Of a DNA stretch of 64,000 nucleotides, positions 32,631 to 40,931 are shown in pieces. The translations under genes and the position numbers were made by a program. Position 1 is the first letter of the stretch. Each line of letters opens with the position of its first letter. This DNA is from an uncultured Allomuricauda sp. (GTDB lineage Bacteria > Bacteroidota > Bacteroidia > Flavobacteriales > Flavobacteriaceae), in contig NZ_CANMUU010000004.1 of NCBI RefSeq assembly GCF_947501165.1, positions 186,001 to 250,000 on the forward strand, given 5' to 3'. The notes under the pieces were generated by a model that saw nothing but the letters and a program-made list of their open reading frames with translations, was not told the origin of the DNA and did not search any database.

Positions 32631-33512
32631 TCAATTGCGTTTGTCCTCGCCCCAAAGAAGTTTATTGCGAAGTGTTTTTAAAAAGCTTTCAGATTTATAT
32701 TCAATCATGTTAATAGTAAAGTCAGACTTTTTTATTCTAATTTCTTGCCCGTTGGGAATGCTCTCAATTCGGGAATCCAGCGAAATCAAATGATTCTCTT
32801 CCCTACCGGACACCTTTAAGCGTATCTCCGTATCATCAGAAATCACAAAAGGTCTTGCATTTAAATTATGTGGCGCAATAGGTGTAAGCACTAGAGACTT
32901 AGTGGATGGTGCAATAACAGGTCCACCGCAGCTCAAAGAATATCCTGTTGAACCAGTCGGTGTTGATACTATAAGCCCATCTGCCCAATATGAAGTCAAA
33001 TACTCATCATTCAAATAGGTTTCCACGGTAATCATGGAAGTTGTATCCTTTCGGCTAACAGTAATCTCATTCAAAGCGAAGTTCAATCCGTTGAATTCCT
33101 TTTGTTCGGAACTTAATGAGACCTCTACCAAAGAACGTCCTTCTATCGTGTATGCTCCAGATATGAATTCAGTTACTACTTTGCGAACATCTTCTTTTTT
33201 AAACGTGGATAAAAAACCCAGCCTGCCCGTATTTACACCAACAATTGGTATACCTAAATCCTTAATATAGGTAACGGCCCGGAGCATGGTACCGTCGCCT
33301 CCAAAGCTAACAAATAGATCAAAAGTATTGTCAAGACCTGAAGACTGGGTGAATTCTTCTTGATCCGCGGCAACTCCTAAACTTTCAAGCATTCTTTGGA
33401 AACCTGATTCAATATAGGTCTTAGCCCCAACGGATTTCAGTTCAGCTAGAAGTTCCAGAACGAAGATTCTGTCCTGCTCCACAATATTTTGGCCATAGAT
33501 GGCAACCTTCAT
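32631..33512 (-). CDS. nadK: NAD kinase
   Basis: A 293-residue cytoplasmic enzyme that phosphorylates NAD to NADP. The conserved GGDGTMLRA motif (residues about 72-80), the VNTGRLGFLS segment and the DGLIVSTPTGSTGYSLSCGGP motif define it. Length agrees with bacterial NadK (about 290). It starts one base after the CBS gene ends on the same strand (the CBS gene is upstream), so they form an operon with the envelope genes, although 110 bp separate it from the DUF6089 gene. Confidence 0.95.
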   Translation of the reverse strand: MKVAIYGQNIVEQDRIFVLELLAELKSVGAKTYIESGFQRMLESLGVAADQEEFTQSSGLDNTFDLFVSFGGDGTMLRAVTYIKDLGIPIVGVNTGRLGFLSTFKKEDVRKVVTEFISGAYTIEGRSLVEVSLSSEQKEFNGLNFALNEITVSRKDTTSMITVETYLNDEYLTSYWADGLIVSTPTGSTGYSLSCGGPVIAPSTKSLVLTPIAPHNLNARPFVISDDTEIRLKVSGREENHLISLDSRIESIPNGQEIRIKKSDFTINMIEYKSESFLKTLRNKLLWGEDKRN

Positions 33513-33513
33513 A

Positions 33514-34170
33514 TTATATATTGAGATATTTTTCTAGGTAATCAGAACGTTCTTTCAGGTCTTCAATGAACTTATCATCACTATTCCCAAACTCGATAGT
33601 ATAATTATACCTTCTAAAGGTTTGTGCCACCTCATTCAAGTTTTCTGAAGCAATTTTTAAGGTAATATAAAGGATATCGTTCAAGGATTCAGAAATAAAC
33701 GCCCCCAACAGCCTAGCATTGTTACTTTCCACAATTTGGGCAATTTCACTAAAAGAATAATCTTTACTTCCTATTGATACCACCAAGATACTGCCAGCCT
33801 CTCTAAAAAATGGAGTATCAATGAAGTAGTCTACAACTTCTTCAAGGTTATAATATCCAGCAACCATTTCATTATCATCAATAACAGGGATTACATTGGC
33901 TTCATTTCTGGAAAATGTCTCCAAAACATCCATCCACATAGTTTCTTTTTTTACATGAAACCGCTCCATTTCAAACCTAAACTTACCTATGGTCTCATCA
34001 GGCTCAAAACACGGAAGGTCATTTTCTGATAGAACACCCAGATATTCACCATTTTCGGTAACTGCAACATGTGAAAATGCAGATTCCTCAAAGAACAGTA
34101 TTACATCTTTTAAGGTTTCCGAAACCTCAAAAACAGGAATTGATGATATGATTTTATCTTGAATTTGCAT
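33514..34170 (-). CDS. CBS-domain protein (acetoin utilisation AcuB-like)
   Basis: A 218-residue cytoplasmic protein. Two CBS motifs occupy residues about 10-125 (e.g. HVAVTENGEYLGVLSENDL and NVIPVIDDNEMVAGYYNLEE), which usually bind adenosine nucleotides. Residues about 130-218 form an ACT-like tail (ILVVSIGSKDYSFSEIAQIVE...). This layout is common in Bacteroidota and of unknown function. It is cotranscribed with nadK, whose product is adenosine-linked, and divergent to pdxJ. Confidence 0.82.
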   Translation of the reverse strand: MQIQDKIISSIPVFEVSETLKDVILFFEESAFSHVAVTENGEYLGVLSENDLPCFEPDETIGKFRFEMERFHVKKETMWMDVLETFSRNEANVIPVIDDNEMVAGYYNLEEVVDYFIDTPFFREAGSILVVSIGSKDYSFSEIAQIVESNNARLLGAFISESLNDILYITLKIASENLNEVAQTFRRYNYTIEFGNSDDKFIEDLKERSDYLEKYLNI

Positions 34171-34228
34171 AGCAACATTCTTAAGTGCAAAATACTAATT
34201 TTAAATAGCAAAAGGCATGCCTATTGTT

Positions 34229-34236
34229 TAATTTTG
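34229..34236 (+). promoter_or_regulatory. TAATTTTG, candidate -7 box of pdxJ
   Basis: A perfect TAnnTTTG match lies 20 bases before the ATG at 34256. The -33 region is not well defined. A 10-bp palindrome, AGGCATGCCT (34213-34222), precedes it and lies in the divergent region shared with the CBS gene. Confidence 0.42.
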
Positions 34237-34255
34237 ATTCCTTAAATATGAATAC

Positions 34256-34972
34256 ATGACAAAGCTAAGTGTCAATATTAACAAACTAGCCACATTAAGA
34301 AACTCCAGAGGGGGAAATGTTCCGGATTTATTAAAGTCCGCCCAAGATATTGAATCCTTTGGTGCGCAAGGCATTACAGTACATCCGAGACCGGATGAAC
34401 GTCATATAAAATATCAAGATGCCCTTGATTTAAAACACGTTGTTACCACAGAGTACAACATTGAAGGCAATCCTATTCCTAAGTTTATTGATTTGGTCCT
34501 AAAAGTGAGGCCAACACAGGTAACCTTGGTTCCAGATGCGGAGGATGCCATCACTTCCAATGCCGGATGGGACACTTTGAAGCATAAGGATTTTCTGGTC
34601 GATGTCATCAAAACCTTTAAAAACGAGGGTATTCGGACCTCTATTTTTGTAGACCCTATTATAGAAATGGTAGAAGGAGCGGCTAAAACTGGAACCGACC
34701 GAATTGAATTATACACTGAAAGCTTTGCCCAAAAGTTCGCTATGGGTAAAAAAGAAGAGGCGATAAAACCATTCACGGATGCTGCCTTTGCAGCACAAAA
34801 ATCTGGTTTGGGATTAAATGCAGGGCATGATTTAAGTTTGGATAATATTAAATTTTTCAAAGAGAACGTCCCCAACCTTCTTGAGGTATCCATTGGACAT
34901 GCACTTATTTGCGAATCCCTCTATCTAGGGCTTGAAAATGTGGTGAATATGTATCTAAATCGATTGAAATAA
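34256..34972 (+). CDS. pdxJ: Pyridoxine 5'-phosphate synthase
   Basis: A 238-residue cytoplasmic TIM-barrel enzyme that closes the pyridine ring of vitamin B6 from DXP and 3-amino-2-oxopropyl phosphate. It has SVNINKLATLRNSRGG at the start, TVHPRPDERHI (loop near residue 43), VTLVPDAEDAITSN, the RIELYTE segment and the NAGHDLS and VSIGHAL segments of PdxJ. Length matches E. coli PdxJ (243). The stop TAA overlaps the next gene's ATG by one base, so the two are coupled. A PLP enzyme is encoded at 24.1 kb, but no link to pdxJ is implied. Confidence 0.95.
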   Translation: MTKLSVNINKLATLRNSRGGNVPDLLKSAQDIESFGAQGITVHPRPDERHIKYQDALDLKHVVTTEYNIEGNPIPKFIDLVLKVRPTQVTLVPDAEDAITSNAGWDTLKHKDFLVDVIKTFKNEGIRTSIFVDPIIEMVEGAAKTGTDRIELYTESFAQKFAMGKKEEAIKPFTDAAFAAQKSGLGLNAGHDLSLDNIKFFKENVPNLLEVSIGHALICESLYLGLENVVNMYLNRLK

Positions 34973-35742
34973 TGGAATTACTTCACTCTAGGATTTTAGG
35001 AGAAGGAAAACCTCTTTTGATTCTTCATGGCTTTTTAGGCATGTCCGATAACTGGAAAACCTTGGGCAATCAATTTGCCAAAGATGGTTTTCAGGTTCAC
35101 CTTATAGATCAAAGAAACCATGGGAAGAGTTTCCACTCCAATGAGTTCGACTATGAAATCTTGAGTGATGACCTATCAAACTATATAGAACATTACCAAG
35201 TTTCCAAAGCTAATATAATTGGTCATTCCATGGGAGGAAAAACCGCCATGCAATTCTCTATTTCCCATCCAACCCAAGTTGCTAAATTGGTTGTAGCCGA
35301 TATTTCGCCAAAATATTATCCACCGCATCACCAATACATTATTGATGCCTTGTCTAATTTGGATTTCAGTAGTATTGAAAGCAGAAAACAAGCAGATGAA
35401 GTCTTATCCCAACATCTTTCGGATTTTGGAATACGTCAGTTTTTATTGAAAAATCTATATTGGGTAGAACAAGGCAAACTCGGTCTTCGTTTTAATCTAG
35501 ACATTCTCAAGGACAGAATGGAAGAAATAGGTGAAAGCATACCTGCCACTTCTACTTTTGAAGGGCCCACATTGTTTTTAAGAGGTGATCGGTCTGAATA
35601 TATCTTGCCCAATGATTATTCAGAAATACAAAAACACTTTCCCCAGGCAGATATTAAAACAATTGACAAAGCAGGACATTGGCTTCATGCAGAGAATCCT
35701 AAGCAATTTTTTGAAAAGGCGGCAAACTTTCTGAATTCTTAA
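34972..35742 (+). CDS. Alpha/beta hydrolase
   Basis: A 256-residue cytoplasmic hydrolase. The nucleophile is in IIGHSMGGKTAM (GHSMGG, Ser near residue 83), the oxyanion region is LHGFLGMSDNW, and the catalytic His is in KAGHWLHAENPKQF. It resembles YbfF/ABHD11-type esterases (LIDQRNHGKS segment). It overlaps pdxJ by one base. The substrate is unknown; the family includes short-chain acyl esterases. A palindromic hairpin with a T-run follows its stop codon. Confidence 0.88.
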   Translation: MELLHSRILGEGKPLLILHGFLGMSDNWKTLGNQFAKDGFQVHLIDQRNHGKSFHSNEFDYEILSDDLSNYIEHYQVSKANIIGHSMGGKTAMQFSISHPTQVAKLVVADISPKYYPPHHQYIIDALSNLDFSSIESRKQADEVLSQHLSDFGIRQFLLKNLYWVEQGKLGLRFNLDILKDRMEEIGESIPATSTFEGPTLFLRGDRSEYILPNDYSEIQKHFPQADIKTIDKAGHWLHAENPKQFFEKAANFLNS

Positions 35743-35757
35743 AATTCACCCCTTTTT

Positions 35758-35779
35758 ATTATGCATGCATAATTTTTTT
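35758..35779 (+). terminator. AT-rich palindromic hairpin after the pdxJ unit
   Basis: ATTATGCATGCATAAT (35758-35773) is a perfect 16-bp palindrome followed by a T-run ending near 35779. It looks like an AT-rich terminator. It could also be a protein site, because it lies 17 bases before the -33 box of the next gene. Confidence 0.5.
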
Positions 35780-35789
35780 GCCCATTTAA

Positions 35790-35820
35790 TTGTCTGTATA
35801 ACAAATTTCATATAGATTTG
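35790..35820 (+). promoter_or_regulatory. Promoter of the SGNH lipoprotein gene
   Basis: TTG at 35790-35792 and TAGATTTG at 35813-35820 are separated by 20 bases, matching the Bacteroidota sigma consensus. The ATG follows at 35876 after a 50-base leader. Confidence 0.65.
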
Positions 35821-35875
35821 GTTAATTCTGATTTAACTGTAAGGTTAACTTAAACTAACTCTAATTAAAATACTT

Positions 35876-37483
35876 ATGAAAAAATTCTATGCCCTATTCC
35901 CCTTGTTAGGGTTATTGTTGATAGCATGCTCGGATGATGATGATGCTCAAACCACTACTCCCGACCCTGACCCTATTGTATTTACATCGGGAACGGCTGA
36001 TTTTTCAAATTATGTTTCTATAGGGAATTCCCTTACCGCAGGATTTTCGGATAACGCACTTTTCATTGCTGGGCAAGAAGCCTCTTTACCCAATATGTTA
36101 GCTTCAAACTTCGCTTTAGCTGGCGGTGGTGATTTTAATATCCCTTTTATGGCTGACAATTTAGGTGGTGCTACGATAAATGGCCTGACTGACTTAGACA
36201 TGGATGGAAATCCAGATATAGCAAATCGTCTTTTCTTAGCCTTTACTCCAGACGGTCCTGCGCCAACTAGAGTTCCAGGGCAAGGAACAACAGAAATCAC
36301 TCAAAAATTATCTGGAACCTTCAACAATATGGGTATCCCAGGAGCAAAGAGCTATGAATTGTTGGCAGAGGGCTATGGAAGTATTGCTGGACTAACAATG
36401 GGTACGGCTAACCCTTATTTTGTGCGTTTTTCTTCTTCTGAAAGTGCCTCAGTACTTGGAGATGCAGCTGCACAGGGTGCTACTTTCTTCTCTCTATGGG
36501 CAGGTTCCAATGACATATTATTATATGCGACCAGTGGAGGTACTGGAGTTGACCGTACTGGTAACGCCAACGCCATGGAATATAACCGAAATGACATTAC
36601 AGACCCGGGACTTTTAGCCAATGCTATTGGAGGAATTCTACAAACCATGACAGCAAATGGAGCTGGTGGGGTTATCGCAAATCTACCAGATGTTACGGAT
36701 ATTCCGTTTTTCACGACAGTCCCTTTTGCTCCGCTAGACCCAACAAGCGAAACTTTTGGTCCACAAATTCCAGCTTTGAACGCTCAATTTGCAGGATTAA
36801 ACTTAGTTTTCCAGGCCTTAGACGTACCGGAAAGACAATTTGTTTTTTCTGAAACAGAAGCCAGTCCCGTGATTATAAAAGATGAAGATTTAACAGATTT
36901 ATCGGCACAGATAACCGGTGCCTTAATGATGAACGGTGTGGATGCTGGAACTGCCCAACTTACAGGTTTCTTGTATGGCCAAGCAAGACCCGCAAACGAA
37001 GACGATTTATTGGTATTGACCAGTCGCACTGAAATTGGTGAGCTTAATGAAGAGGCTTTTGCGTTGCTCACTGGTACTTTTATGCTACCTCCTGAAACCG
37101 CAGGCCAATTGGCAGTGAATGGAATCACTTTTCCTTTGGAAGACCAATGGGTATTGACTCCTGAAGAGCAGGAAGCTGTAGGAAATGCTTTAGCAGCATA
37201 TAACCAGACTATAGAGACTCTAGCGAATCAATTTGGTTTGGCTTTTGTTGATGCGAATGCTTTATTAGCAGAACTAAACGCCAATGGTTTGCCTCAAGTG
37301 GATGGTAGCGTGGTAACTTCAACATTTGCCACTGGTGGCGGTTTCTCTCTAGATGGAGTTCATCCAGCACCAAGAGGATACGCTATTTTGGCCAATGCCT
37401 TTATTGAAGCGATAAACGAAACTTACGGTTCCAATCTTCCAGGTGTAAATCCTTTGGATTTTACCGGATTGTATATCGACTAA
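35876..37483 (+). CDS. SGNH/GDSL hydrolase-fold lipoprotein
   Basis: A 535-residue protein with a lipoprotein signal peptide (LLGLLLIACSDDDD, Cys followed by an acidic stretch, typical for outer-membrane export in Bacteroidota). The first block is SIGNSLTAGFS, with Asn where GDSL has Asp, and the last block is SLDGVHPAPRGYAILANAF (DxxH). A WAGSNDILLYA segment supplies the oxyanion Asn. The length is large for the family, with a 200-residue insert between blocks III and V. It could act on exported glycans or lipids; the substrate is unknown. It is a monocistronic gene with a clear promoter and terminator. Confidence 0.85.
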   Translation: MKKFYALFPLLGLLLIACSDDDDAQTTTPDPDPIVFTSGTADFSNYVSIGNSLTAGFSDNALFIAGQEASLPNMLASNFALAGGGDFNIPFMADNLGGATINGLTDLDMDGNPDIANRLFLAFTPDGPAPTRVPGQGTTEITQKLSGTFNNMGIPGAKSYELLAEGYGSIAGLTMGTANPYFVRFSSSESASVLGDAAAQGATFFSLWAGSNDILLYATSGGTGVDRTGNANAMEYNRNDITDPGLLANAIGGILQTMTANGAGGVIANLPDVTDIPFFTTVPFAPLDPTSETFGPQIPALNAQFAGLNLVFQALDVPERQFVFSETEASPVIIKDEDLTDLSAQITGALMMNGVDAGTAQLTGFLYGQARPANEDDLLVLTSRTEIGELNEEAFALLTGTFMLPPETAGQLAVNGITFPLEDQWVLTPEEQEAVGNALAAYNQTIETLANQFGLAFVDANALLAELNANGLPQVDGSVVTSTFATGGGFSLDGVHPAPRGYAILANAFIEAINETYGSNLPGVNPLDFTGLYID

Positions 37484-37503
37484 ATACAAAAAAGACTTAT
37501 ATT

Positions 37504-37533
37504 AAAAGCACCACATAATGTGGTGCTTTTTTA
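37504..37533 (+). terminator. Rho-independent terminator after the SGNH gene
   Basis: AAAAGCACCAC pairs with GTGGTGCTTTT around an ATAAT loop, followed by TTTTTTATT. Strong hairpin. Confidence 0.82.
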
Positions 37534-37551
37534 TTAACCAAATTCATCGTT

Positions 37552-37905
37552 ATGAATCTTATTCTCAGACTATTGCTCAATGCCCTAGCCGTTATAATAC
37601 TTGCCTATGCCCTACCTGGCGTTGGAGTGGATTCGTTTGTTACCGCATTAATTGTCGCCCTTGTGCTAGGTATACTCAATTTTTTGGTAAAACCACTTCT
37701 GGTCATTCTCACATTACCCATAACCATTATAACCTTAGGGCTATTTTTATTGATTATCAATGCAATAATTATACTAATTGCAGCGAATTTCATCTCTGGA
37801 TTTCATGTTGACGGCGTCTTATGGGCTATTATATTCAGCATTTTGCTGTCCATACTACAATCAATTTTGCATTCCCTCCTAAATGAAGACAAAAAGAAAT
37901 CATAA
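37552..37905 (+). CDS. Phage holin family (DUF360-type) small membrane protein
   Basis: A 117-residue protein with about four hydrophobic spans (e.g. LLLNALAVIILAYALPGVGV and VILTLPITIITLGLFLLIIN). The LPG motif and the KPLLVILTLP motif are typical of the family often labelled phage holin family 4 / YvlD. Despite the label there is no prophage around it, and many members are ordinary chromosomal membrane proteins of unknown role. The short C-terminus is Lys/Glu/Asp rich. A terminator precedes it, so it has its own promoter. Confidence 0.82.
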   Translation: MNLILRLLLNALAVIILAYALPGVGVDSFVTALIVALVLGILNFLVKPLLVILTLPITIITLGLFLLIINAIIILIAANFISGFHVDGVLWAIIFSILLSILQSILHSLLNEDKKKS

Positions 37906-38002
37906 TTCTTATATTTTGTAATTTCAGAAACTATCGATTATAAAAGTTATTGCTGCTCCCAACTCTCAATTGCACAAAAGCTTAACCTACAAAACATGTT
38001 TA

Positions 38003-38596
38003 ATGACACATAAACCGCAGAATCTAAACTCAAGGAGGTTTTTCAGAATCCTATACCTTAACCATTTCATTTTTGTTCTAGCGATTCTAATTACCGGTGC
38101 ATTCCATTTCATTTTTTTTAAAGGAGAAATAAAAATAAGTGAATTGCCAGATTTAAGAGATCAATCCAATTTGTTCACTCTTTTCATTTTCTTGGCATCC
38201 GTTTTTTTGGGCCATTTCATCTATTCCAGGAACATAAAGCGCATAAAGGGATTTCATAAAACCGAATACGCACAACGTAAAAACATCAGCGAAAAGAATC
38301 GACTTATCCTTAAAATGGGCAATTATAGGTCAGCTTTGATTATCCAACTATTTTTTGCTTTTGTGCCAGCAATTCTAACACCTTGGGTAATCAACATTGG
38401 TCCAACCTATTTTTTATGCTTGATTTTATGTGTAGTTTATGCCATTGCAATTATACCAACTAAAAAAAGAGCCATCCGAACTATGGAATTAAAAGACCAC
38501 GAAAAACAACGCGTTAACAATCCGAAAGCAATAATTGCAAGAAGAACTTTTTCTCTAGGAATTGGCAATAATAACAACCCGCATTGGAGATATTAA
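38003..38596 (+). CDS. Four-span membrane protein of unknown function
   Basis: I do not recognise this family. The ATG at 38003 gives 197 residues; eleven codons upstream begin with TTG and lack support. Four hydrophobic spans occur near residues 16-42 (YLNHFIFVLAILITGAFHF), 55-75, 112-132 and 137-157 (YFLCLILCVVYAIAIIP). A basic loop (RNIKRIKGFHKTEYAQRKN) lies between the second and third. The C-terminus is polar and ends GNNNNPHWRY. It may belong to an uncharacterised Flavobacteriia family. It is 97 bp after the holin-like gene and 150 bp ahead of tig. Confidence 0.65.
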   Translation: MTHKPQNLNSRRFFRILYLNHFIFVLAILITGAFHFIFFKGEIKISELPDLRDQSNLFTLFIFLASVFLGHFIYSRNIKRIKGFHKTEYAQRKNISEKNRLILKMGNYRSALIIQLFFAFVPAILTPWVINIGPTYFLCLILCVVYAIAIIPTKKRAIRTMELKDHEKQRVNNPKAIIARRTFSLGIGNNNNPHWRY

Positions 38597-38681
38597 CAGA
38601 TAGTCTTTTCCTAATTTTTCCAGAATCAAAAGGGACTACAAAAGAATCATAGACCTAGTTGGTCTTCAATGACTTAAAAAG

Positions 38682-38712
38682 TTGTTGCGATGCAGAAAAT
38701 AGCGTACTTTTG
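38682..38712 (+). promoter_or_regulatory. Promoter of tig
   Basis: TTG at 38682-38684 and TACTTTTG at 38705-38712 are 20 bases apart, a good Bacteroidota promoter. The ATG follows at 38752. Confidence 0.7.
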
Positions 38713-38751
38713 CCACCCATTTTTCATTAGAAATTATTATTAAGGTAGCAA

Positions 38752-40074
38752 ATGAATATTACAAAACAGCAGATTGATGAGCTTAATGCAGTTGTAAAAG
38801 TTGCCATTAGCAAGGAAGATTACCAAGAAAAGGTAAACAACATCCTAAAAGACTACAGGAAACAAGCTAATATTCCTGGGTTTAGAAAAGGCCAAGTTCC
38901 TATTGGTTTAATTAAAAAGCAATACGGGAAAGCGGTTTTGGTTGATGAAGTCAATAAATTGTTACAAGACAACCTTAACAAATATCTTACTGAAGAAAAG
39001 TTGGATGTTTTGGGAAATCCACTACCAAAGCAAATGGATAATTTTGATTGGGACAGTGAAGTGTTAGACTTTGAATTTGAGTTGGGATTGGCTCCGGATT
39101 TTGAAGTGAAGCTGAAAAGCAAGAAAGCCATCACCCAATATAAGATTGTTGCCGACAAAAAAATGATTGATGAACAGGTAGAGCGCATTCAAAAGCAATA
39201 TGGAAAATTGGTTTCCAAAACGGAAATAGGTGCCAAGGACGAGGTAACAGGAGTTTTCAAAAATGAAGAAGAGGAGATTGAAAACAAAACCACTATTGAG
39301 CTTGAAAAGATAAAAGGCAAAAAAGCCATTAATGCTTTAGTTGGCAAAAAGGCTGGAGATACCATTACTTTGAACACTAAAGGATTGTTCAAGGAAGATT
39401 ATCTTTTATCCAGTGCTTTGGGCATTGATAGGGAAAAAGCTGAAAAACTCAATATTGAAATAAGCTTTACCGTTGAGGAAATCAACGAGAGACAACCCGC
39501 AGAATTGAATCAAGAGCTTTTTGATAAGCTCTTTGGAAAGGACAATGTTACATCTGAAAAGGAGTTAAAGGAAAAAATCAAAGAGGATTCTGAAAAGCAA
39601 TTTGAACAACAAGCGGACCAGAAACTTTTAAATGATGTAACTGAAAAACTCATTGAAGACACCAAATTTGAACTTCCTGCAGAATTTTTGACCAAATGGA
39701 TTCAGGTAAGTGGTGAAAATTCATTAACAGATGACCAAGCCAAGGAAGAGTACGAGAAGTCTGAAAAAGGATTAAGATACCAATTGATTGAAGGTAAAAT
39801 CATTAAGGAGAATGACCTTCAGGTTCAATTCGATGAACTGAAGGAATTTGCTAAAGGGTTCATTAAATCTCAAATGGCTCAATATGGGCATTTAGACCCA
39901 AAAGAAGAAGAGCTGGAAAATGTGGCTAATCGAGTCTTGGGCAATCAAGACGAAGTAAAACGACTTTCGGAGCAAATGATGAGTCAAAAACTTCTGGAGT
40001 TGTTCAAAGAAAAGGCTAATTTGAAGGTAAAGGAAGTTTCCTATGACAACTTTGTAAAAGAGGTTTACGGCTAA
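38752..40074 (+). CDS. tig: Trigger factor
   Basis: A 440-residue ribosome-associated chaperone. The ribosome-binding loop is GFRKGQVP in NIPGFRKGQVPIGLI (residues about 42-50). The middle part (about 150-240) corresponds to the peptidyl-prolyl isomerase-like domain, which is diverged from the FKBP type (no clear aromatic pocket). The C-terminal half is long, charged and helical (arm domain). Length matches E. coli Tig (432). It stands ahead of clpP-clpX, the classic tig-clpP-clpX order, but a strong terminator separates tig from clpP. Confidence 0.94.
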   Translation: MNITKQQIDELNAVVKVAISKEDYQEKVNNILKDYRKQANIPGFRKGQVPIGLIKKQYGKAVLVDEVNKLLQDNLNKYLTEEKLDVLGNPLPKQMDNFDWDSEVLDFEFELGLAPDFEVKLKSKKAITQYKIVADKKMIDEQVERIQKQYGKLVSKTEIGAKDEVTGVFKNEEEEIENKTTIELEKIKGKKAINALVGKKAGDTITLNTKGLFKEDYLLSSALGIDREKAEKLNIEISFTVEEINERQPAELNQELFDKLFGKDNVTSEKELKEKIKEDSEKQFEQQADQKLLNDVTEKLIEDTKFELPAEFLTKWIQVSGENSLTDDQAKEEYEKSEKGLRYQLIEGKIIKENDLQVQFDELKEFAKGFIKSQMAQYGHLDPKEEELENVANRVLGNQDEVKRLSEQMMSQKLLELFKEKANLKVKEVSYDNFVKEVYG

Positions 40075-40106
40075 ACTTCAACTAAAAGAAATTTAAGTAT
40101 CTTTAT

Positions 40107-40142
40107 GGTGCCGAAAGTTGACCTTTTCGGCACCTTTTTTTT
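40107..40142 (+). terminator. Rho-independent terminator between tig and clpP
   Basis: GGTGCCGAAA pairs with TTTCGGCACC around an 8-base loop and is followed by eight T. It would make clpP depend on its own promoter or on read-through. Confidence 0.85.
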
Positions 40143-40165
40143 AAAGCTAAATTGAACGATATCCT

Positions 40166-40843
40166 ATGGATTACGCTAATGAATTTCAGAAATACGCCAC
40201 CAAACACCACGGAGTAAATAGCATGTACTATGACAAAATCGTTAGTAGCATGTATCCCGTGAATATGACACCTAATATTATTGAGGAAAGACAATTGAAC
40301 GCTATTGCGATGGATGTTTTCTCTCGATTGATGATGGATAGAATCATCTTTATGGGAACAGGCATCAACGACCAAGTGGCCAATATTGTTCAAGCTCAAT
40401 TATTGTTTCTTGAAAGTGCCGATGCTTCAAAAGATATTCAAATCTACATAAACTCACCAGGTGGAAGCGTATATGCCGGTCTTGGAATTTATGATACCAT
40501 GCAGTTCATTAAACCGGATGTGGCCACAATCTGCACAGGAATTGCCGCCTCTATGGCAGCCATCATTTTATGTGCTGGCGAGAAAGGAAAACGAAGTGGA
40601 CTTACCCACTCTAGGGTGATGATTCATCAGCCACTTTCCGGTGCTCAAGGACAGGCCAGTGATATTGAAATTGCTGCAAAAGAAGTACTTAAAATCAAGG
40701 ATGAACTCTATCAAATCATTGCAAACCATTCTGGGCAAACTTTTGATAAAGTCTATGAAGACAGCGACCGAGATTTTTGGATGAAAGCAGAAGAAGCCAA
40801 AAAATACGGTATGATTGATGAAGTTTTGGCCAGAGAAAAGTAG
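40166..40843 (+). CDS. clpP: ATP-dependent Clp protease proteolytic subunit
   Basis: A 225-residue serine protease that forms the barrel of ClpXP. Features: GTGINDQVANIVQAQLLFL, INSPGGSVYAGLGIYDTMQ, the Ser nucleophile in TGIAASMAAIILCAGEKGKR (GIAASMA), the His in VMIHQPLSGAQGQASD and the Asp of the triad in DRDFWM. It has a longer N-terminal extension (about 25 residues) than E. coli ClpP, with the pro-peptide-like HGVNSMYYDKI segment. It lies between tig and clpX and supplies the proteolytic partner for clpX, 88 bp downstream. Confidence 0.96.
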   Translation: MDYANEFQKYATKHHGVNSMYYDKIVSSMYPVNMTPNIIEERQLNAIAMDVFSRLMMDRIIFMGTGINDQVANIVQAQLLFLESADASKDIQIYINSPGGSVYAGLGIYDTMQFIKPDVATICTGIAASMAAIILCAGEKGKRSGLTHSRVMIHQPLSGAQGQASDIEIAAKEVLKIKDELYQIIANHSGQTFDKVYEDSDRDFWMKAEEAKKYGMIDEVLAREK

Positions 40844-40931
40844 GTCTTTAGCAATTAAAAGCTAAAAACAACGTAAAAACGTATGATTTTCACCTTTTTT
40901 TGCGTTATTGTGTGTTGAACCTTAAGGTTAT

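Noticed and set aside
34414-34893. 159-residue minus-strand frame opposite pdxJ
   Set aside because: Antisense to a highly conserved enzyme; no signal peptide, domain or promoter.
37552-37905. Prophage indicated by a holin-like gene
   Set aside because: No capsid, tail, integrase or lysis gene is nearby, and the family name is misleading for many chromosomal proteins.
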